Assembly: GCF_029626155.1 (NCBI RefSeq)
Contig: NZ_JARUBL010000001.1
Span: 1-64,000, forward strand
DNA from: Solwaraspora sp. WMMD1047
Lineage (GTDB): Bacteria > Actinomycetota > Actinomycetes > Mycobacteriales > Micromonosporaceae
DNA: 64,000 bases
Direction of reading: 5' to 3'
Numbering within the stretch: position 1 is the first letter of the stretch; the number at the start of each line of letters is the position of its first letter. This document shows positions 41,976 through 50,759 of this stretch, piece by piece. The notes below the pieces were generated by a model. That model ran no database searches, was not told the DNA's origin, and was given only the letters and a program-made list of their open reading frames with translations. Made by a program: the position numbers and the translations under genes.

Positions 41976-42815
41976 TCAGCGGTCGTCCGGGCGGTCCGGG
42001 TGGGCGAAGGGGGTGGCCGGGCCGACGGTGAGATCGGTCGGGGCCGGTCGGTCGTCGTGCTGGCCCAGGTCCGTCGACTGTCCCCGGCCGGCACCGGGCC
42101 GGCGCCACGGCCAGTCGCCCGGCCCGTCCGCCGGCAGCTCGGCGTCCGTGGCGGGCGTACCGCTGGTGGGTGCGCCGCTGGCGGGCGGCGCCGCGGCGGT
42201 GGCGCCGGTGGCGATGGCGGTCGGTGGTGGCTGGACGAATCGGCCGGCGAGCAGGAGCGCCAGGCCCAGGGCGGCGGTGCCGAGGAAGGCCATCGTCAGG
42301 CCCCGGCCGTACGCGATCTGCAGCCCTTCGCTGGCGCCGAAGAGCAACCGCTCGGTGCCCTGGTCCAGCGCGGTCGTGGCGGCGACCAGCAGCACCAGCA
42401 CCCCGCCGGTCAGTGCCAGGCCGAGCACCCGGGCGTTGTGCCGGCTCGCGGGGGCGCCGAAGAGCACCAGGGCGATCGAGCCGATGACACCGAGCAGCCC
42501 GATCAGGTAGCCGGCGCCGAAGTTGGCGACGTCGGCCACCCCGCCGGGCAGCCGGACCGCCTCGCCGTTCGCACCGGCGTTCGGCACGGTGGTGACCGAC
42601 CATTCGCCCACCAGCGACGCTATGACACCGGCCACGCCGAGGCCGGCGAGCACGGGTACCAGCCGGTGATCCTGGCCGATCCCGGTCAGCCAGCGCGTGC
42701 TTCGCGACCGCCGGCCCGGCTCGGTCTCACCCCACTCGACGGTGGCCACCTCGCCCGGCTCGGCGTCCTGGTCGAGGCGGCTCTCCTGACGGGGGATCGG
42801 CGGGTCCTGGGACAT
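41976..42815 (-). CDS. Hypothetical membrane protein, four helices
   Basis: 279 residues from [12 protein letters not shown]. Hydrophilic N-terminus, then four predicted helices between about residues 50 and 195 ('[21 protein letters not shown]', '[18 protein letters not shown]', '[20 protein letters not shown]', '[17 protein letters not shown]'). The C-terminal tail is rich in A, T, P and G. No family recognised. The start follows an AAGGGC-type site. Confidence 0.7.
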   Translation of the reverse strand: MSQDPPIPRQESRLDQDAEPGEVATVEWGETEPGRRSRSTRWLTGIGQDHRLVPVLAGLGVAGVIASLVGEWSVTTVPNAGANGEAVRLPGGVADVANFGAGYLIGLLGVIGSIALVLFGAPASRHNARVLGLALTGGVLVLLVAATTALDQGTERLLFGASEGLQIAYGRGLTMAFLGTAALGLALLLAGRFVQPPPTAIATGATAAAPPASGAPTSGTPATDAELPADGPGDWPWRRPGAGRGQSTDLGQHDDRPAPTDLTVGPATPFAHPDRPDDR

Positions 42816-42970
42816 CGGTAAGCCCTTCCGCGTGCGCGCGGTCCTGTGCGAATGATGACACAGCGGCGGGGATTCCGGCTCTGACCACGCGGGCCGCCGG
42901 CCCGGCACCGGCCGCGGCGCGATCGGTCGACCCGTCGCATCCGGGGGCGCTTTGGGCTAGCGTCGGCTCC

Positions 42971-43399
42971 ATGCCTATCCGCACCGCGTCTGCCCGCTGG
43001 CAGGGCAATCTCACCGATGGTTCCGGCACGATCCGCACCGGCAAGGGTGGGTACGAGGGGAACTACTCATTCAAGTCGCGCTTCGAGGAGGGGGAGGGCA
43101 CCAATCCGGAGGAATTGATCGGGGCGGCGCACTCGGGCTGCTTCTCGATGGCCTTCGCCAAGGCGCTCTCCGACGCCGGGTTCACGCCCGACTCGGTGGC
43201 GACCACCGCCGGCGTACACCTGGACAAGACGGACGCCGGGATGACGGTGACCCGGATCGACCTCGACACGGTCGCCGAGGTGCCCGGCATCGACGAGGCC
43301 GAGTTCGCCAAGATCGCCGAGGCGGCCAAGGCCAACTGCCCGATCTCCCGGCTGCTCTCCCCCGGCGCCGAGATCACCCTTTCGGCCCGGCTCGCCTGA
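42971..43399 (+). CDS. osmC: OsmC-family peroxidase
   Basis: 142 residues: 'ASARWQGNLTDGSGTI', 'NPEELIGAAHSGCFSMAFAKALSDAGF' with C57, and 'EAAKANCPISRLLS' with the second cysteine near 124. These two cysteines form the peroxidatic pair that reduces organic hydroperoxides. Cytoplasmic. A strong terminator follows. Confidence 0.95.
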   Translation: MPIRTASARWQGNLTDGSGTIRTGKGGYEGNYSFKSRFEEGEGTNPEELIGAAHSGCFSMAFAKALSDAGFTPDSVATTAGVHLDKTDAGMTVTRIDLDTVAEVPGIDEAEFAKIAEAAKANCPISRLLSPGAEITLSARLA

Positions 43400-43414
43400 C
43401 GCCCGTCATCCTCC

Positions 43415-43453
43415 GTTGATCAGGGAGTGGCCGCCGGCCACTCCCTGATCAAC
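43415..43453 (+). terminator. Strong hairpin after osmC
   Basis: Perfect 18-bp arms starting GTTGATCAGGGAGTGG around a 3-nt loop, 16 nt after the osmC stop. No U-tract. Confidence 0.9.
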
Positions 43454-43500
43454 CCGCTCCGCCGGTCGTGCACCGGCCGCGGTGCGCGAGAATGGGTCAC

Positions 43501-43854
43501 GTGCCCGTCGAGATGAGCCGCGAACGCTTCGAGGAGCTGGTCGCCGAGGCCCTCGACGAGGTTCCGCAGGAGCTGCTCGACCTGATGAGCAACGTGGTCA
43601 TCCTGGTCGAGGACGATTCACCCGCCGGCGAGCCGGAGCTGCTCGGCCTCTACGAGGGGCACGCGCTGACCAGTCGGGGCTGGGACTACGCCGGCGTGCT
43701 GCCGGACCGCATCTTCATCTACCGGCTGCCGATCCTGCGCATCTGTGACACCGACGACGACGTGATCGACGAGATCGCGGTCACGGTCGTGCACGAGATC
43801 GCCCACCACTTCGGCATCGACGACGCTCGTCTGCACGCCCTGGGTTGGGGCTGA
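43501..43854 (+). CDS. Minimal zincin-type metallopeptidase (HExxH)
   Basis: 117 residues from the GTG at 43501; an ATG at 43492 is possible. 'VTVVHEIAHHFGIDDARLHALGWG' carries H98-E99 and H102 with the downstream aspartate as a third ligand, the pattern of the actinobacterial MMP-like zincin family. Cytoplasmic. The substrate is unknown. Confidence 0.9.
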   Translation: MPVEMSRERFEELVAEALDEVPQELLDLMSNVVILVEDDSPAGEPELLGLYEGHALTSRGWDYAGVLPDRIFIYRLPILRICDTDDDVIDEIAVTVVHEIAHHFGIDDARLHALGWG

Positions 43855-43953
43855 CCAGCGACTTCCCGTCGCCAGTCGGCTTTCCGACCGGCCGTTGCCG
43901 GGCTTGCGGGGGTTGCCTACCTTCGGGTTCCACCCGCAACAGGAGGAAATTTC

Positions 43954-44676
43954 ATGCGCAGCGCACTCTTCGCGAGCGAGAACCTGGAGAAGGAGTCCAG
44001 CCAGCCGGGCATGCGGCTGCAGAACTCCAAGATGCTCAAGATCGAACTCAACGGCGAGGCGATGGCCCGGGTCGGCTCGATGGTCGCGTACCAGGGGCAG
44101 GTCCAGTTCCAGGCCCTCGGCTCCGGTGGGATCGGCAAGTTCCTCAAGCAGAAGCTGACCGGCGAGGGCGTACCGCTGATGAAGGTCACCGGCCGGGGTG
44201 ACGTCTTCCTCGCCGACCTCGCTTCGGACGTGCACCTGATCGACCTCGAGCCCGGCGACGCGCTGTCGATCAACGGATCCAGCGTGCTCGCCTTCGACTC
44301 CACCCTCCAGTACGACATCAAGATGGTCGGCGGGATGGGGATGGCCTCCTCCTCCGGCCTCTTCAACTGTGTCTTCACCGGCCACGGCCGGATCGCCGTC
44401 ACCACCAAGGGCACGCCGGTCGTGCTCAACGTCGACCAGCCCACCTACGTCGACCCGCAGGCGGCGGTCTGCTGGTCGGCCAACCTGCAGACCGGCTACC
44501 ACCGGGCCGAGCAGCTCGGGCTGGGCACGCTGCTGGGCCGGCGCACCGGCGAGGCGTTCACGATGAGCTTCGCCGGCCAGGGCTTCGTGGTCGTGCAGCC
44601 GTCCGAGGAGCCGCCGGTGCAGGGCAGCGGCCAGCAGGAGCAGCAGGGCGGCCTGCTCGGCGGGCTGATGAGCTGA
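43954..44676 (+). CDS. AIM24-family protein
   Basis: 240 residues with AGGAGG 8 nt before the ATG. 'KMLKIELNGEAMARVGSMVAYQGQVQFQ', 'DVFLADLASDVHLIDLEPGDALSINGSSVLAFDSTLQYDIKMV' and 'GTPVVLNVDQPTYVDPQAAVCWSANLQ' are the AIM24 (TRAP-like beta-sandwich) signature. Role in bacteria unknown. Q/G-rich tail. Confidence 0.92.
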   Translation: MRSALFASENLEKESSQPGMRLQNSKMLKIELNGEAMARVGSMVAYQGQVQFQALGSGGIGKFLKQKLTGEGVPLMKVTGRGDVFLADLASDVHLIDLEPGDALSINGSSVLAFDSTLQYDIKMVGGMGMASSSGLFNCVFTGHGRIAVTTKGTPVVLNVDQPTYVDPQAAVCWSANLQTGYHRAEQLGLGTLLGRRTGEAFTMSFAGQGFVVVQPSEEPPVQGSGQQEQQGGLLGGLMS

Positions 44677-44688
44677 CGCCGGACACCC

Positions 44689-44717
44689 GAGGCGCCCGGC
44701 CGCGGGTCGGGCGCCTC
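44689..44717. terminator. Bidirectional terminator between the AIM24 and pheA genes
   Basis: GAGGCGCCCG (44689-44698) pairs with CGGGCGCCTC (44708-44717) around 9 nt, between convergent genes. Confidence 0.8.
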
Positions 44718-44796
44718 GCCACCGGTGCTGACCGGCCAGCCGGCGGGCGCCTCGGACCGGTACCGGCCGGGCCGCCGGGGACCGGTGCCGAACGGG

Positions 44797-45741
44797 TCAG
44801 GCGGGCTCGCCGGCCCGCAGCCGGGCGAGCCAGGCGGCGGCGTCGGCGAACTCCCGGTCGTCGGAGGTCGGCGTCGGGTCCGGCGTGCCGCCGGCCCACC
44901 GGTGTCTCGGGTACGACCCCAGGAAGCGCACCTCGGCGCAGACCCGCCGCAGCCCCCGCAGCGCCTCGCCGACCCGGTCGTCGGCGACGTGGCCGGTGCA
45001 GTCGAGGAAGAACGCGTACCGGCCGAGGGCCTCACCGGTCGGGCGGGACTCGATCCGGGTCAGGTTCACCCCCCGGACGGCCAGCTCCATCAGCACCGCC
45101 AGCAGCGCGCCCACCCGGTCGTGGGCGATGTAGACGGCCAACGACGTCACGTCGTCGCCGGTCGGCGGTGGCGGCGGGGCGGGCCGGGACACCAGCACGA
45201 ACCGGGTCACCGCGTCGCCGTGGTCGGCGATCTTCTCGGCGAGCAGCGCCAGCCGCTGCCGGTCGGCGCCGATCGGCGCGCAGATCGCCGCGTCGTGCTC
45301 CCCCTGCGCGGCGGCGGCCGCCGCCGCGCCGTTGGAGAGTACGTCGACCACCACCGCGTCGGGCAGGTGCTGCCGCAGCCACCCCCGGCACTGGGTGGAG
45401 GCCTGCGGGTGGGCGGCCACCGACCGGACGGCGGCCAGCTCGGTGCCCGGCTTCGCGGCGAGCACGAACTCCACCGGCAGCACCACCTCGCGGGTGATCA
45501 GCAGCGGATCGCCGTCGACCATCTCGTCGAAGGTCACCCCCACCGCGCCGCCGATGGAGTTCTCCAGCGGCACCAGCGCCGCGTCCGCCGAGCCGGCCCG
45601 GACCGCCTCCAGCGCCTCGGGGACGCTGCGGGACGGCGTGCGGATGCCCCGCCGGGCGGCCGGCAGGGTCTGCAGCGCCTGCTCGGCGAAGGTCCCCTCG
45701 GGGCCGAGGTAGACGAAACGGGTCGACGGTGTTCCCGGCAT
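44797..45741 (-). CDS. pheA: Prephenate dehydratase
   Basis: 314 residues. 'FVYLGPEGTFAEQAL' at the N-terminus, 'DAALVPLENSIGGAV' and 'KIADHGDAVTRFVLVSRP' (TRF motif) mark the catalytic domain. 'TSLAVYIAHDRVGALLAVLMELAVRGVNLTRIESRP' is the ACT domain that binds phenylalanine for feedback control. Converts prephenate to phenylpyruvate. Confidence 0.96.
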   Translation of the reverse strand: MPGTPSTRFVYLGPEGTFAEQALQTLPAARRGIRTPSRSVPEALEAVRAGSADAALVPLENSIGGAVGVTFDEMVDGDPLLITREVVLPVEFVLAAKPGTELAAVRSVAAHPQASTQCRGWLRQHLPDAVVVDVLSNGAAAAAAAQGEHDAAICAPIGADRQRLALLAEKIADHGDAVTRFVLVSRPAPPPPPTGDDVTSLAVYIAHDRVGALLAVLMELAVRGVNLTRIESRPTGEALGRYAFFLDCTGHVADDRVGEALRGLRRVCAEVRFLGSYPRHRWAGGTPDPTPTSDDREFADAAAWLARLRAGEPA

Positions 45742-45768
45742 GCGTTCAGCCTACAAACGATCCGGAGG

Positions 45769-46464
45769 TCACCGGCCGTACCCGGTCGGTTGGCCGGTAG
45801 GCGGCAGAATTCCGTCGCAGGCGATGGCCCGGATGCCGTACGGCGCGGTGGCCCGGACCGGGACGCTGCAGACGTCCGTACCGGCGGTGATCAGGTTGAG
45901 GTCGCCGGGCGGACCGTTCGTCACCACCTGCAACGGCTCCCCGCCACGGACCGTGACGACGGAGTACTGCCAGGCTCCGGCGCAGAGTGGGCCGGTCTTG
46001 ATGCTGATCCGCACCCCGCCGGGCAGCAGCCCGTCGGTGTCGCGGACCAGGCTCAGCACCTGCTGACCGGAGGGCCGGCCGGCGCAGGGCACGGCGACCG
46101 ACTCGCTGAATCCGGTCGGGCCGGCCTGGTCCGGAGTCCGGGTGCGGGCGGGTGGGGTCGCGGTGGGGGTGGCGCCGCTGGCCGGGACGCTGGGTGTCGA
46201 CCGGGGTGCCGGGACGGTCCCGCCGCGGCGTTCCTGCAGCTCCGGCGGGGTCCCGCAGGCCGCCATCCCGAGCAGGCCGGCGAGGAGCAGACCGACCACC
46301 GCAGCCAGCGGGCCAGTGGGCACGGCCAACCGCCAAGGAAGCACGGTCAGCCGGCCGAGAGGCGCGGGCAGCCGGCCGGCTGGCGGATCAGTTGGGGCCG
46401 ATCGGCGGGCGCGGGGGCGGCGGGGAGTGGGAGCGCGGAGCACGGGAGCCGGTTCCCTCGACAT
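45769..46464 (-). CDS. Hypothetical lipoprotein
   Basis: 231 residues. A long arginine/proline-rich N-terminus precedes a hydrophobic helix ending in the lipobox GMAAC (cysteine near residue 70). A T/P-rich linker follows, then a compact domain with four cysteines ('VAVPCAGRPSG', 'TGPLCAGAW', 'GTDVCSVPV', 'AIACDGILPP') likely in two disulfides. The real start may be later, as the first 45 residues are unusual for a signal peptide. Family not recognised. Confidence 0.7.
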   Translation of the reverse strand: MSREPAPVLRAPTPRRPRARRSAPTDPPAGRLPAPLGRLTVLPWRLAVPTGPLAAVVGLLLAGLLGMAACGTPPELQERRGGTVPAPRSTPSVPASGATPTATPPARTRTPDQAGPTGFSESVAVPCAGRPSGQQVLSLVRDTDGLLPGGVRISIKTGPLCAGAWQYSVVTVRGGEPLQVVTNGPPGDLNLITAGTDVCSVPVRATAPYGIRAIACDGILPPTGQPTGYGR

Positions 46465-46510
46465 AGGCGGGTGTCGTTGGCTGGTGTCCCGTCAATCCTA
46501 GGGGTCGCGC

Positions 46511-46969
46511 TCAGACTTCCAGGAAGAAGGTGAGCGAACCGGCCAGCGCGCCGTCGCGCAGCAACGGGGTGGCGATCGCGTCCACGGTGGCGTCCGAGTC
46601 GCGCTGCAGACCGCCGGCGACCCGGAGGAGGCCGCGGGCCATCCGGCCGGAGCTGAGCGCCAGCAGCGGCGGGATCTTCTCGGTCTCCGGCTCGGGCAGC
46701 TCACCCCGGGTGGCGGTGAAGTCGAGCAGGCGCAGCCCGCCGTCGAGCAGCCGGCGGCCGACGATCCGGGCCGGCGCCGACAGGCCGAGCAGCTCACAGC
46801 AGGACGGTGAGACGGCGAGGATCACCCGCTCCAGGTCGATCAGCAGACACGGCTCGACGGCGCCGGAGACGGTGGCGCACCAACTGTCGAAGCTGTCGGC
46901 CGGTGGCTCCGGGATCGGGGCGACCGGCGGCGCGAACGCCTCCGAGAGGGAGAGTTCGACGTGGGCCAC
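46511..46969 (-). CDS. PAS-like sensor protein
   Basis: About 152 residues from a GTG with GGAGG upstream; an ATG at 46990 is the alternative. 'VSGAVEPCLLIDLERVILAVSPSCCELLGLSAPARIVGRRLL' has the PAS-fold opening. No output domain, so it may act as a stand-alone ligand sensor or partner. It lies downstream of the NERD-like gene on the same strand. Confidence 0.7.
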   Translation of the reverse strand: MAHVELSLSEAFAPPVAPIPEPPADSFDSWCATVSGAVEPCLLIDLERVILAVSPSCCELLGLSAPARIVGRRLLDGGLRLLDFTATRGELPEPETEKIPPLLALSSGRMARGLLRVAGGLQRDSDATVDAIATPLLRDGALAGSLTFFLEV

Positions 46970-47074
46970 CGCGCCTCCAATGCACTCCACCGGCTCACCA
47001 CGCTAGCCGGTATCGACCGGGAACGCCGCCCCCCAAACCGAGCGGTGCTCCCGGCCGTGGCGCTTGCTGAGACG

Positions 47075-47812
47075 TTACCGGCGGGCCGTCTGCTTGTCAG
47101 CGGCCGTTCGGCCGTCCTCGTACCACCGGTAGTTGGCGGCCGACCGGTACGGAGCGTTCAGCCAGGTCGACGGGGACTGGGCCACCCGGGAGAGCTTCTC
47201 CGCGGTGGCCGGGCTGATCCGGTTGCCGCCCGCGAGGAGCAGGCGGTCCAGCTCCCGGTGGGTGGCGACCAGGCAGTCCTTCGGCAGCCCGTAGACGCTG
47301 ATCACGCCGGAGCCGACGAAGGTGAGCACGGGGGTCACCGGGACGGTCAGGCCGACGGCCGCGGAGAGGGCCTTGCTGGCCCGCTTCGCGTCCCGGCGGG
47401 CCTCGGCGACGTACGACGGCCGCTTCCCGTTGATCTGGACCACGTCGGCGGCCATCATCACCCGGGACCGGCCCTGGTCGACCACGGTCACCGCGAACAG
47501 CCCGCTGGGGCCGATCGCCAGGAAGCCGGCCCGCTCCTCGCGGAAGCCGCGGCCCAGGTCGACGGGGTGCGCCTCGGCGAGCTCGGTGCGGGGCCAGTCG
47601 ACCACGTGCCAGGACGGGCCGAGGTGGTCGAGCCGGTGCAGCGCCCGCGCACCGGCGGCCTCCACCCGGCGGGCGTCGCGTTCGGCCCGGCGGCGCCGGG
47701 CCCAGTCCATTGGGGTGGGTCGGATGGCCTCAAGCGAAGCGGCCGGCCCCTTGGGCGCCGGGGGAAGCGCCCGGGAGCTGGGTACCGCTCGTCCTGCGGG
47801 AAAGACAGTCAT
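47075..47812 (-). CDS. NERD-like (nuclease-related) domain protein
   Basis: 245 residues from the ATG at 47812 with GGAGG 5 nt upstream. The central part 'HVVDWPRTELAEAHPVDLGRGFREERAGFLAIGPSGLFAVTVVDQGRSRV' then 'INGKRPSYVAEARRDAKRASKALS' resembles NERD-domain proteins, but the usual catalytic D/E-x-K set is incomplete. Probably a non-catalytic relative. Function unknown. Confidence 0.65.
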   Translation of the reverse strand: MTVFPAGRAVPSSRALPPAPKGPAASLEAIRPTPMDWARRRRAERDARRVEAAGARALHRLDHLGPSWHVVDWPRTELAEAHPVDLGRGFREERAGFLAIGPSGLFAVTVVDQGRSRVMMAADVVQINGKRPSYVAEARRDAKRASKALSAAVGLTVPVTPVLTFVGSGVISVYGLPKDCLVATHRELDRLLLAGGNRISPATAEKLSRVAQSPSTWLNAPYRSAANYRWYEDGRTAADKQTARR

Positions 47813-47907
47813 CGTGACCTCCGGCAAAAGGTCCCTCGAAGTTATGTCTCCACTACGGTACGTGGCGACACCCGGGGGGAAGCAAGTCGAAGCGCCGGAG
47901 TGAGTAT

Positions 47908-47927
47908 GGATGAATGCCTTATTCACC
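47908..47927. promoter_or_regulatory. ARG-box-like inverted repeat upstream of the arginine deiminase gene
   Basis: GGATGAAT (47908-47915) and ATTCACC (47921-47927) form an interrupted palindrome TGAAT-N5-ATTCA about 50 bp before the arginine deiminase start. The ArgR consensus is similar but normally has 4 bases in the middle. Candidate only. Confidence 0.4.
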
Positions 47928-47976
47928 CAAGGCCTTTTTTCCCGGATGGCGCCAACTACTGCCTTACGCTGCGCAG

Positions 47977-49290
47977 ATGACCCATTACGTGGACAGCGAG
48001 GTCGGACGGCTCGGCACCGTCCTGTTGCACCGGCCCGGACCGGAACTGGCACGGCTCACCCCACGGAACAACGACTCGCTTCTCTTCGACGGTATCCCGT
48101 GGGTCGCCCGCGCGCAGGAGGAGCACGACGCGTTCGCCGCCGCGCTGCGCGAGCACGGGGTGGAGGTGCTCTACATCGGAACCCTGCTCGCCGAGGCGCT
48201 GGCCGTGCCGGACGCCCGCGCCGAGCTGACCGAGTGGGCGCTGCGGGAGCCCCGGCTCGGCGAGACGCTGCGCCGCCGGGTCGCCGACCACCTGGCGTAC
48301 CTCGATCCGGCCGGGCTGGCCGACGTGCTGATCGCCGGCCTCGCCCACGAGGAGCTGCGGACCAGCTCCGAGCGGCCGGGCGGCCTGGTGTACGCGCTGA
48401 TGGGGCGGCACGACTTCGTCCTCGACCCGCTGCCGAACCTGCTCTTCACCCGCGACTCGTCGTTCTGGATCCGGGACCACGCCGGGGTGACCAGCCTGGC
48501 GATGCGGGCCCGCCGCCGGGAGACAAATCTCACAGACACCATCTACCGGTACCACCCCCGGTTCGCCGGCACCCGGTTCGTCTACGGCTCCGAACTGGAG
48601 CACCTCGAAGGGGGCGACGTGCTGCTGCTGGCCCCCGGCGTGGTCGCCGTCGGAGTCGGCGAACGCACCACCCCGGCCGGCGCCGAGCGGCTCGGCCGGC
48701 AGGTCTTCGCCACCGGCCTGGCACACACCCTGCTGGTGGTGCCGATCGCCCAGGAACGGGCCACCATGCACCTGGACACCGTCTGCACGATGGTCGACGT
48801 GGACGCCGTGCTGATGTACCCGAACGTGGCCGACAGCCTGGCCGCGTACACGGTGGTGGCCGGGCCGGACGGTGAGCCGCAGGTGGACGGTCCGGCGCCC
48901 TTCCTACGGGCCGCGGCGGACGCGATGGACCTCGACAGCCTCCGGGTCATCGACACCGGTCTGCACCCGATCACCGCCGAACGGGAGCAGTGGGACGACG
49001 GCAACAACACGCTCGCCATCGCCCCCCGGCTCTGCGTGGCGTACGAGCGCAACGTGGAGACGAACGCCAAGCTGGAGCGGGCCGGCATCGAGGTGGTCCG
49101 GATCGCCGGGTCGGAGCTGGGGTCCGGCCGCGGCGGACCGCGCTGCATGTCCTGCCCGCTGGTCCGTGAGCCGCTGCCGACCAGCACCCTGCTGGCCAGC
49201 GTCCCGGCCGCCGAGACCGTGCTCGGCGAGGTCGCCCCGACCGGACTGCCGCCGGCCGTCCCCGGCGGCCGTCGACTCAGTGCCGACTGA
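47977..49290 (+). CDS. arcA: Arginine deiminase
   Basis: 437 residues from [21 protein letters not shown]; an upstream ATG at 47914 is less likely. '[18 protein letters not shown]', '[25 protein letters not shown]', '[11 protein letters not shown]' and '[14 protein letters not shown]' with the catalytic cysteine near 390 are all present. It hydrolyses arginine to citrulline and ammonia. arcB and arcC are not next to it, so a role in arginine turnover or acid resistance rather than a full fermentative operon is likely. Confidence 0.95.
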   Translation: MTHYVDSEVGRLGTVLLHRPGPELARLTPRNNDSLLFDGIPWVARAQEEHDAFAAALREHGVEVLYIGTLLAEALAVPDARAELTEWALREPRLGETLRRRVADHLAYLDPAGLADVLIAGLAHEELRTSSERPGGLVYALMGRHDFVLDPLPNLLFTRDSSFWIRDHAGVTSLAMRARRRETNLTDTIYRYHPRFAGTRFVYGSELEHLEGGDVLLLAPGVVAVGVGERTTPAGAERLGRQVFATGLAHTLLVVPIAQERATMHLDTVCTMVDVDAVLMYPNVADSLAAYTVVAGPDGEPQVDGPAPFLRAAADAMDLDSLRVIDTGLHPITAEREQWDDGNNTLAIAPRLCVAYERNVETNAKLERAGIEVVRIAGSELGSGRGGPRCMSCPLVREPLPTSTLLASVPAAETVLGEVAPTGLPPAVPGGRRLSAD

Positions 49291-49292
49291 GT

Positions 49293-49360
49293 CTCAGCGC
49301 GGGGTGGGGCTCAGCGCGGGGTGGGGCTCAGCGCGGGGTGCGGCTCAGCGCAGGGTGAGC
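49293..49360. repeat. Four tandem 17-bp repeats at the 3' end of the DUF5926 gene
   Basis: Four copies of CTCAGCGCGGGGTGGGG with small changes, running from the intergenic space into the last codons and stop of the minus-strand DUF5926 gene. They look like outward duplications of that gene's 3' end. Confidence 0.85.
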
Positions 49361-50232
49361 TGGCGGCCGAGCAGCCCCTGCCGGGCCCGGCGGCCCGTCG
49401 GGTCCAGCGGCGCCGGGTCGCCGAGCGCCTCCGCGTACCGCTTGGCCAGCCCGGCCAGTGGCTCCTCCCACCGGTCGGCCTCCGGGTCGTGGGGCAGGTC
49501 CCAGACCGGCACCAGCCGGCCGTGCGCCCGGAACATCCCGGCGAACCTGGTGCCGTCGCCGAGCAGCAGCTCACCGGCGGCGCTCAGCCGGGCCAGTGCG
49601 TCCAGGGCCCGGTCCTCGTCGTCCGGCAGCACCCAGCGCACATGCGCCTTCTCCGGCACCTGACACCAGTACGCGGCCGGCGCGGCGGCCAACCGGACGG
49701 TCGGGTAGATCGAGGCGTTCGCCCGCTCCAGGGATGCCTGCACGTTGGCGTCCCGGCTGGCGTCGGGGTCCAGCCAGAACTCGAATCCGTCGTGCAGGGT
49801 CACCGCCAGCGACCCGTCGGCCAGCACGTCCTGCAGCCGGGGCCCGGGACCGGGCAGCGCCGGCACCGCGACGGTCTGACCCGGTTCGGTCTCCAGGGCG
49901 TTCAGCAGTGACACCGCCAGGTCCCGCGAGACGTCCCCGGACTGGACGTGCCGCTGCAGGCCGAGCAGCACCCGGCCGTCCGCCCGGACCATCGCCGGCA
50001 CCGCCATCGGCAGCACGGTGGCCAGCAGGACCTGCCGTTCGGGATAGCGGTCGGCCAGCTCCGGGGCCAACGTCAGCGGGGCCGAGGCGGCCGGCACCAG
50101 CTCGCGGAGGGCGATCCACTCCGGCTCGTCGGCGAGGCCCTCGAACGGTCGGGGGACGAAGACGTCCCGCACCCGCTCCCGCTTGGCCGAACCGTCCTGA
50201 CCCGCCCGACCACCCTTACGACGCTTGCTCAC
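49345..50232 (-). CDS. DUF5926 family protein
   Basis: 295 residues, soluble. A basic N-terminus 'MSKRRKGGRAGQDGSAKRERV', then 'DVFVPRPFEGLADEPEWIALRELVPAASAPLTL' and 'GFEFWLDPDASRDANVQASLERANASIYPTVRL'. This is a conserved actinobacterial protein of unknown function with SEC-C-neighbour-like context in other genomes. The stop lies inside the tandem repeat. Confidence 0.85.
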   Translation of the reverse strand: MSKRRKGGRAGQDGSAKRERVRDVFVPRPFEGLADEPEWIALRELVPAASAPLTLAPELADRYPERQVLLATVLPMAVPAMVRADGRVLLGLQRHVQSGDVSRDLAVSLLNALETEPGQTVAVPALPGPGPRLQDVLADGSLAVTLHDGFEFWLDPDASRDANVQASLERANASIYPTVRLAAAPAAYWCQVPEKAHVRWVLPDDEDRALDALARLSAAGELLLGDGTRFAGMFRAHGRLVPVWDLPHDPEADRWEEPLAGLAKRYAEALGDPAPLDPTGRRARQGLLGRQLTLR

Positions 50233-50243
50233 GACGGATCAGC

Positions 50244-50759
50244 CTAGACGATCGACCCCGCTGCGGGGGGTGCGGCGAGATCGGCCGGCGCGGGGGCGAG
50301 TTCGGCCCAGACGCTCTGCCCCAGCCCGTCGCGATCGACGCCCCAGCGGGCGGCGAGCGCGGCCACGATGTGCAGCCCTCGGCCGTCGGTCGACTCCGGG
50401 CCGACCGTCCGCAGCCGGGGCGCGGTGGCTCCGCCGCCGTCGGTCACCCTGATCCCGACCGACCCGGCACCGCCGAGCGGGTGGAGCTGCCAGGCGACCC
50501 GGATGACGTCTCCGGGCAGGGCGTCGGCGTGCCGTACCGCGTTGCCGACCAACTCCGCCAGCACCGCCGTCACGTCGGCGAGCAGCGCCGCCGGGACCGC
50601 GTCGCGCAGCTCGGCGACGACCCGCTGGCGGGCCAGGCGCGCGCCACCGGGGTTGTGCGGCACCACCACACACCAGGATCGTTCGACAAGGGTCTTCGCC
50701 TTCGCCACGACCGGCCTCCTCGGGCTCGCGGAGGTCCCTCCGCGGAAGGTGCGGCTCAT
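50244..50759 (-). CDS. Anti-sigma-factor-type ATP-binding protein (HATPase)
   Basis: 171 residues starting at an ATG overlapping the kinase stop (ATGA). 'VTAVLAELVGNAVRHADALPGDVIRVAWQ' is the N-box, and 'DGGGATAPRLRTVGPESTDGRGLHIVAALAARWGV' the G boxes, of the RsbW/SpoIIAB-like GHKL fold. No phospho-accepting domain. It probably binds a sigma factor or an STAS antagonist, or modulates the kinase it is coupled to. Confidence 0.9.
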   Translation of the reverse strand: MSRTFRGGTSASPRRPVVAKAKTLVERSWCVVVPHNPGGARLARQRVVAELRDAVPAALLADVTAVLAELVGNAVRHADALPGDVIRVAWQLHPLGGAGSVGIRVTDGGGATAPRLRTVGPESTDGRGLHIVAALAARWGVDRDGLGQSVWAELAPAPADLAAPPAAGSIV

